Source: Candidatus Latescibacterota bacterium
GTDB taxonomy: Bacteria; Latescibacterota; 4484-107; B68-G9
Assembly: GCA_012962735.1 (NCBI GenBank)
Contig: DTXA01000053.1
Location: 1-13,272 of the forward strand
Direction of reading: 5' to 3'
DNA length: 13,272 nucleotides
A program made the position numbers and the translations under genes. Shown here piece after piece: positions 6,944-12,529 of the stretch; position 1 is the first letter of the stretch, and every line of letters starts with the position of its first letter. Under the pieces are notes generated by a model, which did not search any database, was not told the DNA's origin, and saw nothing but the letters and a program-made list of their open reading frames with translations.

Positions 6944-8356
6944 TCACCTCAACCCAGCAATCCAACGCCGCAAGGCAAGCTCCAGCTCGTCGGCCACGTC
7001 CCTGTGCTTCCGAAGCACGTTCCTCCCGTCGTAGAGGTCCTCCGGCCTGTGGTACAGTTCCGGAGGTTTGCTTCCGTCTATGGGAAGTATGTACCTCCAC
7101 TCGTGGGTCTGTATGCTCCACTGCTGCCCGTAGTGGCCGGAACAAGTGAATTCCCTCACCTTATCCACTTCCCCCCTCATAAGCGGCAACAGGCTGAACC
7201 CGTGCAGGAGGACCTCTTTCTTAGCCACGGGCATATCCTGGGGGAAGGTCCCGGTAGAGGCCGGAGCCCTGAAGGTCAGTGGAAGTGGCGTCGGGACCCC
7301 CAAGGCGTCCAATATAGTCGGCATAAGCTCTGTGGTCTGCACCAGGGCGTCCACCACCTTCCCTCTTCCCCACTCTGGGTGCCGCACTATCCACGGTATC
7401 CTCACGAGCTCCTCGTAGTTCCAGGGCCTGGCCTTGCGCACTATCCCGTGCTCCCCGAATGGCTCCCCGTGGTCCGAGGTCCACATCACAAGGGTGTTCT
7501 TCCAGAGGCCTAAGTCCCTGAGAGCGTCTAACAGCACCCCAACCCACTTGTCCACAAACGACACTTCTCCTGCGTACAGCGACTTCACCCTCGTGAGCTC
7601 TTCCTCGCTCAGGTACCCCTCCACAGACCCGGGAACAGGGTCTATAAGGTCAGGGCCCGTGTAGTTTGGGTCCTTGTAGAGCGACCAGTAGGGTTCGGGG
7701 GGGTCCCAGGGCTCATGGGGGTCGAAGTAGTCCACCCAGAGGAAGAGTTTATCCTTCCTGCCCTTCTCCTTCACCTGGTACTCCAGCCACCTTAGGGCTT
7801 CCTTCGTCACCCTGGGGACGAACCAGTCCTCCTCCCCGTGGAAGGTGGACCTATTGCGGAGGTACTGCTCAAACCTCGGCCTCCAGAGGGGATCGCTCTC
7901 GTCCCCCCTGAGCCTGTGCCACCTGCTCAGGTCCACGGGGATGTCCTCCACGATCCACGGGTCGTACTCCTGTCCCCGTACGAAGATAGTGGTATCGAAA
8001 CCCCGTCCTGCGTTGTACACCGGCTTGTGGAGGTGGTACGTGTCGGTTATGAGGGCGCTTTCGTATCCCTTGTCCCAGAGCACCTCGGCGAAAAGGTAAT
8101 CCCCGTGTTCGAACTGCTGCCAACCCCTGAACGGAAATTGGGTCCTCCCGGTCCACCAGACAGTCCTGGTCGGAAGCGTGGGGAGGCTTTCGCTGTATGC
8201 ATGGGCGAAGAGGGTTCCCTCCTCAGCGAGCTTATCGAAATTCGGGGTCTCCACCCTCCTGCCCGCATACCTCGCCGTGCGTATCCTCCCCACTCCGTCG
8301 TAGGCGGAGCAGTGGTCCGCCCTCAGGCTGTCCGTCACGATCACTACGACGTTCAT
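6944..8356 (-). CDS. sulfatase-fold hydrolase with Thr at the nucleophile position
   Basis: 470 residues from ATG 8356, chosen because AAGGAGG sits 5 bp upstream and the family's first beta-strand begins there; the frame is open further upstream but has no family character. It belongs to the alkaline-phosphatase/sulfatase superfamily. Metal-site elements visible: VVVIVTDSLRADH (3-15; first Asp D9), FDPHEPW (211-217), and TSDHGEPFGEHG (293-304, D295 and H296). The site that in sulfatases is C/S-x-P-x-R is here T60-L-P-T-R64 in SLPTLPTRTVWWTGR. There is no Cys or Ser to become formylglycine, and the second N-terminal Asp is Ser (S10). It may therefore be a phosphodiesterase, phosphonate hydrolase or phosphatase rather than a sulfatase. 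No signal peptide, so cytoplasmic. Its start overlaps a tiny ORF (ATGA). No sulfatase-maturing enzyme is nearby. Confidence 0.88.
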   Translation of the reverse strand: MNVVVIVTDSLRADHCSAYDGVGRIRTARYAGRRVETPNFDKLAEEGTLFAHAYSESLPTLPTRTVWWTGRTQFPFRGWQQFEHGDYLFAEVLWDKGYESALITDTYHLHKPVYNAGRGFDTTIFVRGQEYDPWIVEDIPVDLSRWHRLRGDESDPLWRPRFEQYLRNRSTFHGEEDWFVPRVTKEALRWLEYQVKEKGRKDKLFLWVDYFDPHEPWDPPEPYWSLYKDPNYTGPDLIDPVPGSVEGYLSEEELTRVKSLYAGEVSFVDKWVGVLLDALRDLGLWKNTLVMWTSDHGEPFGEHGIVRKARPWNYEELVRIPWIVRHPEWGRGKVVDALVQTTELMPTILDALGVPTPLPLTFRAPASTGTFPQDMPVAKKEVLLHGFSLLPLMRGEVDKVREFTCSGHYGQQWSIQTHEWRYILPIDGSKPPELYHRPEDLYDGRNVLRKHRDVADELELALRRWIAGLR

Positions 8357-8442
8357 CGGCCCTCCTTGGCGCAAGGGGATTCCAAAATTACTTCGGCGAA
8401 CCTTTGGAAGTCCTGAGGGTTGTACGCCACCAAACGTTGCAC
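8353..8442 (-). CDS. tiny ORF overlapping the sulfatase-fold gene start
   Basis: A 29-codon frame from GTG 8442 whose TGA overlaps the ATG of the sulfatase-fold gene (ATGA). It reads VQRLVAYNPQDFQRFAEVIL then ESPCAKEGR, which looks protein-like. Its last codons contain the AAGGAGG ribosome site of the next gene. In the same frame, immediately upstream of the start, is TAG, and beyond it another readable stretch (CVEEGEGLRRGWEALSSRFL). It could be a leader or coupling peptide or the tail of a decayed gene. No ribosome site for it is obvious. Confidence 0.3.
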   Translation of the reverse strand: MQRLVAYNPQDFQRFAEVILESPCAKEGR

Positions 8443-8543
8443 CTATAAAAACCGAGAGGAGAGCGCCTCCCAGCCACGCCGGAGTCCTTCGCCCTCCTCC
8501 ACACACCAAAGGCCCCGCTTTTTCTACACCCGCCCGAGGGCCC

Positions 8544-9326
8544 TCAGCTGCGCCGCCCTCGTCCGGGTCGGTCCTCAAGCTCCCTGAGCATATCTCTGAA
8601 CCGGGCGGCCCTCTCGTAATCTTCCCTCTCGGCGGCCTCCCACATCCTCCGCTCAAGCTCCTCCCTTATGTCCTTGGGCCGTACCTTCCGAATGCGTTCG
8701 GCCCAGTTTCTCAAGAACGCCAGCTCCCTGGCCCTGGGGATCATCTCCTCCAGGCCGTGCTCCACGAGGAATGCCTCTATCTGCTCGATGCCCTCTCTGA
8801 CCTCCTGGAGGGCACCGTCGTAATCCCTGTGTTGGAGCATAAGCATAGCCCGGGCCTGGGTGCGATGCATAAGCACGAACGGCCGGACCCCCTCCGAAGC
8901 CCTCCTGTCCTCCTCCCTGCTGGCGTACCGCTTGATGAGGTCCATAACCTGAAGGTTGTGGTCCGCATCCCTTGCAGCTTTCTCGAATTCCCGCAGCTCT
9001 AAGAAACTGACCCTGCGGTGGTAGTACTGGATCATCTCCCGCCGGAGGGCCCGGCAGTCCTCCTTGTTTAAGGAGAACTCCTGGTTCGTCCCATGCTCGG
9101 CCCTGTAGCGGGTCAGTTTCTTCAGATAGTACGCCAGAAGCGAAGTCTCCCCGAAGGGCCTCGTGCCATCCGGCCTTCCCTCCACTTCCATCTGCAGGAG
9201 TCCGAGGTCCAGCCTAAGCTGAATTTTAGGCTTTCCGTCCAGGCCTCTTACCCGGCGCACCAAGAGCCGGTCTGGGTTGTACTCCCACCCCTCTAAGATG
9301 GACCCTATGTCTAAGTTCCCCTGCAT
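8544..9326 (-). CDS. UVR-motif (UvrB/UvrC-type) domain protein of unknown role
   Basis: 260 residues. The N-terminal region (about 1-60: IGSILEGWEYNPDRLLVRRV, GKPKIQLRLDLGLLQMEVEG, RPDGTRPFG) resembles a conserved domain in uncharacterised proteins from Bacteroidetes-like and candidate-phylum genomes. The middle (about 85-210) is helical with alternating hydrophobic positions, plausibly TPR-like. Residues about 221-251 form a UVR motif (EELERRMWEAAEREDYERAA then RFRDMLRELE), the helical hairpin with which UvrB and UvrC bind each other and which also occurs in McsA and Clp-type proteins. No nuclease or ATPase motif is present, so it is more likely an adaptor than an enzyme. The ATG at 9326 has GGAG 7 bp upstream, inside a possible hairpin (separate entry). 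Next in the cluster, 101 bp on, is the tiny ORF before the sulfatase-fold gene. Confidence 0.8.
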   Translation of the reverse strand: MQGNLDIGSILEGWEYNPDRLLVRRVRGLDGKPKIQLRLDLGLLQMEVEGRPDGTRPFGETSLLAYYLKKLTRYRAEHGTNQEFSLNKEDCRALRREMIQYYHRRVSFLELREFEKAARDADHNLQVMDLIKRYASREEDRRASEGVRPFVLMHRTQARAMLMLQHRDYDGALQEVREGIEQIEAFLVEHGLEEMIPRARELAFLRNWAERIRKVRPKDIREELERRMWEAAEREDYERAARFRDMLRELEDRPGRGRRS

Positions 9327-9333
9327 TTATGGT

Positions 9334-9382
9334 GCTCCAAAGGGGTCCCCAAAGAGTATCTGAGCGAAGAACTTTTTGGAGC
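9334..9382 (-). promoter_or_regulatory. inverted repeat that would pair with a Shine-Dalgarno site
   Basis: On the minus strand GCTCCAAA (9382-9375) is matched exactly by TTTGGAGC (9341-9334), an 8-bp stem with a 33-nt loop. The right arm contains GGAG, the only ribosome site for the UVR-motif gene at 9326. Pairing in the mRNA would hide it. The loop also contains GGGGACCCC. The match is direct; a regulatory role is inference. Confidence 0.35.
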
Positions 9383-9386
9383 TTAT

Positions 9387-9947
9387 TTACATCAGCCTGC
9401 TTAAAGCCTCCCTATACGGCCCAGAGTGGGCCTCGGGCCTGAAGTATACCCTCTTCGTGTAGTCCAGAGCGCCGGAGATGCGCTCGAAGTCCTCGGAAAG
9501 CGCCTGGAAGAGTCCCGCGCCCGGAATGTAAAGGGCCTTGTCCATCTGCCAGACCGAACGGTACGCCTGGCTGCCTTGGACGAGATAGAACCCCAATATC
9601 CCCCGCCCCTGCACAAACTCCCGGAATATCCCGCTCATGAAAAGCGTATAATCACCGATGTGGCGGTAGATCTCTCGCTCCCTGGCCAAGGGATGTCCCC
9701 CCAGCTCGGGCCTGCTGGGCCTAGAAACCTCCACCAACATCTCTACCACGGTGGTTAGCTTCCTTCCGGCTATATCCCGAATTCGGTAAAGCCTTTCGGT
9801 CTTGGCGAACCGGGCCAAAAGCTCGGCCACGTAGTCCCATATCGCCCGGTCCCAGATGAAAAGCTCTGTGAAGCTCCTCTGGAGTATTCGGAGGAAGAAA
9901 CGCTTGAGGATGGGCACGGATTCATCATGCCTCTCCCTCATTCGCAT
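9387..9947 (-). CDS. conserved hypothetical protein, helical
   Basis: 186 residues, with no signal peptide or membrane segment. The sequence is mostly helical. A conserved-looking core runs through ELFIWDRAIWDYVAELLARF (28-47), LYRIRD, LTTVVEMLVE (64-73), REREIYRHIGDYTLFMSGIF (89-108) and IPGAGLFQALSEDFERIS (141-158). The phrase YRHIGDYTLFMSGIF is distinctive and recalls uncharacterised proteins of Deltaproteobacteria and Acidobacteria, but I cannot name a function. ATG 9947 lies just 3 bp after AAGGAGGAGG; the second ATG at 9941 is better spaced and may be the real start (184 residues). The gap to the UVR-motif gene is 60 bp. Confidence 0.75.
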   Translation of the reverse strand: MRMRERHDESVPILKRFFLRILQRSFTELFIWDRAIWDYVAELLARFAKTERLYRIRDIAGRKLTTVVEMLVEVSRPSRPELGGHPLAREREIYRHIGDYTLFMSGIFREFVQGRGILGFYLVQGSQAYRSVWQMDKALYIPGAGLFQALSEDFERISGALDYTKRVYFRPEAHSGPYREALSRLM

Positions 9948-10133
9948 CCTCCTCCTTTCTGTCTTTGCTCTTCGTCGTCTTTTAAGTAACTGACCCTCAG
10001 GTCTTACCAGATCACCTTCACCTGAGTCAGCCGGACCCCACGATCCCGATCCAGTTTCCCCGTATCAGTGCAACTTCAAATTATTCCTTCAGCTCTGCCG
10101 GAATCCGTCCCTTTTCCTGTAAGGTAATTCATT
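9948..10133 (-). other. intergenic gap with stem-loop and a coding-like tail
   Basis: This 186-bp gap separates the decayed antitoxin-like gene from the conserved hypothetical gene. On the minus strand a frame without start, ending in TAA at 10006-10004, reads TGKLDRDRGVRLTQVKVIW, which looks like the tail of a lost protein. The rest is AT-richer and stop-dense. A bulged inverted repeat lies at 9990-10030 (separate entry). No confident promoter is visible, though the gap is large enough to start a new transcription unit. Confidence 0.3.
9990..10030. repeat. 11-bp inverted repeat with 2-nt bulge
   Basis: On the plus strand CTGACCCTCAGGT (9990-10002) pairs with ACCTGAGTCAG (10020-10030): 11 base pairs with a two-base bulge and a 17-nt loop. 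It lies about 45 bp upstream of the conserved hypothetical gene in transcription order. No T tract follows on either strand, so a classical intrinsic terminator is doubtful. It may be an mRNA structure or a protein-binding site. Confidence 0.4.
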
Positions 10134-10445
10134 TCAATAAGGAAAGTTCCCCCACATCTCCCGACGAACCTGAGCAATGTCATCCTCGGAGATGTCCAGG
10201 TCGCGCCACAGTCCTCGTAACGACTTGCGGCGCAGGGAAGCTGTCAGTTCCCTTCTAATTCCAGGAGCTAAACGTTCTATAAGCTGAACCCTAAGGCCGG
10301 CAATCGCTGCGCCAGCCGGCCACCAGTAGGTTCTCCGACCGATAGGGTATCTCGTAGTAATCCTCCTCGGAAAGGAACACGAGCTTAGTGCCCTAATCGG
10401 CAGGACCTCCCCCGCCTTCCTGAGCGTGCACATCCTTACTCCCAT
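10134..10445 (-). pseudogene. decayed VapB-like antitoxin gene with frame switches
   Basis: The continuous 103-codon frame from ATG 10445 is protein-like only at its end. From about 10286 to the TGA at 10134 it reads VQLIERLAPGIRRELTA and SLRGLWRDLDISEDDIAQV with RREMWGNFPY. This matches the small antitoxins (DUF2281/VapB-like) that begin LIERLPPEL... and end with a DISEEDIAEARREMWGNFP-type tail. The usual middle (DFxEFLxxK) is shortened. Further upstream the good frame changes: 10386-10291 reads KLVFLSEEDYYEIPYRSENL, ending at TAG. At least one frameshift plus a deletion is needed to join the parts. The annotated ATG overlaps the flavodoxin stop by 10 bp. No PIN-domain toxin follows, so this looks like the remnant of a toxin-antitoxin locus. 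Confidence 0.45.
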
Positions 10446-10876
10446 GATACCTTAGCTAAGGCCGAACCCAGCTCTCTGAGCCGTTTTTCGGCCTCCTCGT
10501 CCGGCTTCCCCCGCACTAAAACGGGGTCGGCTATCCTCCGGAGCCGGAACGACCGGCACATACGGTCCACGCTCTCCCAGGCACTCCCTCCACCGCCGTG
10601 TGTCACGAAGACCCCACAGGGTTTGTCGTCCACCTGGCCTTGGGTCGGGTAGAACGTGCGGTCGAAGAAGTCCTTGAGCATCCCTGCCATATAGCTGAAA
10701 TAATCCGGAGTGCCGAAGCACACCGCATCGCAGGAAAGCAGGTCATCGACACCTGTCTCGGCAGCTTTCTTAACGATCGCCTCCGCCCCTTCCGACCTGA
10801 CACCTTCGGCTACCGCGTAAGCCGCTGCCTCGGTGTTCCCGCCCTGGGAGTGATACACAATCAAAACCTTGGCCAT
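10436..10876 (-). CDS. flavodoxin-like FMN protein (NADPH-dependent FMN reductase/WrbA type)
   Basis: 146 residues, a full flavodoxin-fold length. The FMN phosphate loop is HSQGGNTE (residues 9-16) after strand KVLIVY. The isoalloxazine loops are FGTPDYFSYMAGMLKDFFDR (54-73) and FVTHGGGGSAWESV (90-103). Such proteins carry electrons or act as NAD(P)H:quinone or FMN reductases in the cytoplasm. At this length it is closer to a simple flavodoxin than to WrbA (about 200). ATG 10876 has AAGGAGGGG directly upstream and follows the CBM9 gene by only 26 bp, so the two are very probably co-transcribed. The electron partner is not evident. Confidence 0.88.
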   Translation of the reverse strand: MAKVLIVYHSQGGNTEAAAYAVAEGVRSEGAEAIVKKAAETGVDDLLSCDAVCFGTPDYFSYMAGMLKDFFDRTFYPTQGQVDDKPCGVFVTHGGGGSAWESVDRMCRSFRLRRIADPVLVRGKPDEEAEKRLRELGSALAKVSWE

Positions 10877-10902
10877 GGCCCCTCCTTATCTTATGAAAGC
10901 TC

Positions 10903-11682
10903 TTACGGTCCTGTGAACTCCACCACACCGAAGTACCTCGGCATGTGGAAGTTCAGAAATCTCACATCCGACCACGCCAGAAATTCATCCCTTCCGTCCC
11001 TCGGTCGCTCTATCCTGTACAAGTTCACCCTCCATTGGTCACCTGGCTTGGGAGGCCCTCCCCCAGCCCCCGGGATGTCCGCCAGAGCGTCCCAGGGAAT
11101 GGCGATCTCTACGGTCCAGCCTAAGTCCCCGTCCTCTCTCTCCGGGGCGTTATGGCTCCGGGCCACAGTGCCTTCGGCCAGGACCGCTGTCTTCAGACCC
11201 TCGATATCCCACCCGATGTCGCTTTCTTTCACCCCACCCTTAGGGAAGGGCCAGGCTGTGATCTTCAAGTCCACCACTATGTTAAGTGGGTTCACCTCAA
11301 GCTCCGCGTAGTCCTTCCCATCGCCGTCGGGGTCCACGAAAACCTCCACAACCTCTTCCTCCCATAGATGGTCGTCCCTGTCGAACTTCGTGGCCCACAT
11401 ATCCCTGTCCTCGCAGGCAAAGGCCACGTAGAAGTACCTCTCGTCCCAAAGCATCATCGCCTCGGTGCGGTAACGGGGCCGGGTGTCCGACCGGGGGGTC
11501 CCCTCCCCGCAGAACTGGCCCACCTTCGCGAGCTTCCCCACCCGGGGTGCCACCTGCCAGGCCAGCTCCTCAAGCTTGCCGTCTACTTGGATGGGCGAGA
11601 TCGCACGGTAACAAGGGTACCTGGCCACGTCCACCGGCGCTCCTGCCCATACCAACGACGCCGTCAAAAGCACCCAGGACAT
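10903..11682 (-). CDS. exported CBM9-type carbohydrate-binding domain protein
   Basis: 259 residues from ATG 11682, preceded by AAGGAGG at 6 bp spacing; the longer frame overlaps the upstream regulator and has no family character. The N-terminus MSWVLLTASLVWAG is a short, possibly suboptimal signal peptide. The rest is a single CBM9-like beta-sandwich: ISPIQVDGKLEELAWQVAP (28-46), MMLWDERYFYVAFACEDRDM (76-95), LWEEEVVEVFVDPDGDGKDY (106-125), LGWTVEIAIPWDAL (187-200) and QWRVNLYRIERP (216-227). Such domains bind reducing ends of sugars in xylanases, but stand-alone copies in candidate phyla are common and their ligands unknown. No catalytic domain is attached, so it is a binding or surface protein. 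It follows the XRE regulator by 17 bp. Confidence 0.87.
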   Translation of the reverse strand: MSWVLLTASLVWAGAPVDVARYPCYRAISPIQVDGKLEELAWQVAPRVGKLAKVGQFCGEGTPRSDTRPRYRTEAMMLWDERYFYVAFACEDRDMWATKFDRDDHLWEEEVVEVFVDPDGDGKDYAELEVNPLNIVVDLKITAWPFPKGGVKESDIGWDIEGLKTAVLAEGTVARSHNAPEREDGDLGWTVEIAIPWDALADIPGAGGGPPKPGDQWRVNLYRIERPRDGRDEFLAWSDVRFLNFHMPRYFGVVEFTGP

Positions 11683-11699
11683 GACTAACCTCCTTCCGA

Positions 11700-12278
11700 T
11701 TACAAGGATGGGGCCAACACCTCCACCATGTTGAACAGGGCCTGCCACTGCTTGGCGTCCATCTTGCTCACCGCCTGAAGGAGCCCGGGTATGTCCTTGT
11801 CCTCCACTTCTCCTATCCCAGAAAGTACCTCCCGCCACCTGGGATCACGTAACACCTTCTGAAGGTCCCGGTCCTTGAGGGCCTCTCTGACTTCCGGATC
11901 CCGGAGCACCTCCATAAGCCCTTGATCCCTTAAGACCTCCTGCATCTCACGTTCCCCCAACTTTTGCAACAGCTCCAGCTCTATGTGACGTCCTTCTGAG
12001 ATCAGGTACTCCACCGCAGGGCTATCTAAAAGCTCCTGGATCCTCAGGAACAGTTCTCGGGCGAAACCGGAAGCCCTCTCTATGTAGGCCATCAGTAGCA
12101 TCCTCTGCGGGTCCAGCCCCAACACCTTCGCCAACTTCAGGCACAGCTCGTCCGAGGGGACCTTCTCCCCCTTCTCGATCTGGCCTATATATGTGTCCCA
12201 TACACCGACAGTCTCACCAAGCTGCTTCTGATTGAAACGCCCTTTGCGGGCCTGCTTGATCATCTGGCCGAGACGCAT
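11700..12278 (-). CDS. XRE-family HTH regulator with C-terminal DP-type helical repeats
   Basis: 192 residues. Residues about 1-62 are a Cro/C1-type helix-turn-helix: LGQMIKQARKGRFNQKQLGE, VGVWDTYIGQIEKGEKVPS, LKLAKVLGLDPQRM. A helical linker follows (about 63-110). Residues about 111-152 contain imperfect 9-10 residue repeats built on L-x-x-V-L-R-D-P: MQEVLRDQG, LMEVLRDPEV, REALKDRD, LQKVLRDPRW, REVL. This resembles the DP/STI1 helical repeats of co-chaperones. The C-terminus (163-192) is another amphipathic stretch. It is the first gene of the minus-strand cluster, 17 bp before the CBM9 gene, and divergently transcribed from the gene at 12530, so it may control one or both and itself. ATG 12278 has GGAG at -8 or so. 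Confidence 0.85.
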   Translation of the reverse strand: MRLGQMIKQARKGRFNQKQLGETVGVWDTYIGQIEKGEKVPSDELCLKLAKVLGLDPQRMLLMAYIERASGFARELFLRIQELLDSPAVEYLISEGRHIELELLQKLGEREMQEVLRDQGLMEVLRDPEVREALKDRDLQKVLRDPRWREVLSGIGEVEDKDIPGLLQAVSKMDAKQWQALFNMVEVLAPSL

Positions 12279-12332
12279 ATTATATCTCCAATGAATGATC
12301 GCTCACTTTTAAGAGATCTTTCCTCGTAGGTG

Positions 12333-12361
12333 AAGATAATACGACTCGTCGGGAAATGCAA
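12333..12361 (-). promoter_or_regulatory. predicted sigma-70-type promoter for the XRE regulator
   Basis: On the minus strand TTGCAT (12361-12356), 17 bp, TATCTT (12338-12333). The -10 hexamer equals that of the divergent promoter. The predicted transcript start would be near 12326, about 45 nt before the ATG at 12278. Confidence 0.4.
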
Positions 12362-12453
12362 TATTATTAAAGATCGTTGAGGTCACAAAAGCGAAGCAAA
12401 GAACCCTTTGGTGCATATAAAGTAAAAGTCTACACCGCTATGGGGGAACGTAC

Positions 12454-12481
12454 TTGACTTCACAGGGCAAAATGCTATCTT
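12454..12481 (+). promoter_or_regulatory. predicted sigma-70-type promoter for the gene at 12530
   Basis: TTGACT (12454-12459), 16 bp, TATCTT (12476-12481). The -35 is near consensus. A start near 12488 would leave a leader of about 40 nt that contains GGGAGG just ahead of the ATG. Confidence 0.5.
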
Positions 12482-12529
12482 AACCGATTGACGGGTTCCC
12501 TGCACACACCCTTCATCCTGGGAGGTTCT

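Larger units (their letters stand above)
12279..12529. promoter_or_regulatory. divergent intergenic control region
   Basis: This 251-bp AT-richer region lies between the divergently transcribed XRE regulator and the gene at 12530. It contains one predicted promoter on each strand, an inverted repeat GATCTTT (12315-12321) / AAAGATC (12369-12375) that brackets the regulator's predicted promoter, and no convincing ORF. The inverted repeat half-sites are 47 bp apart, so an operator role for the XRE protein would require looping or two separate sites. Confidence 0.45.

Noticed and set aside
8357..8656. In-frame N-terminal extension of the sulfatase-fold ORF (100 extra codons)
   Set aside because: It overlaps the end of the UVR-motif gene, has no family character, and a strong AAGGAGG site marks ATG 8356 where the first core strand begins.
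9340..9356. GGGGTCCCC palindrome as an intrinsic terminator
   Set aside because: It leaves almost no loop and is not followed by a T tract on either strand.
10598..11311. Plus-strand 237-codon ORF
   Set aside because: It spans two real minus-strand genes (flavodoxin and CBM9) and their intergenic gap and shows no domain.
11683..11838. Longer start for the CBM9 protein
   Set aside because: The extension lies inside the XRE regulator gene and is low in protein character; ATG 11682 has a good ribosome site and gives a signal peptide.
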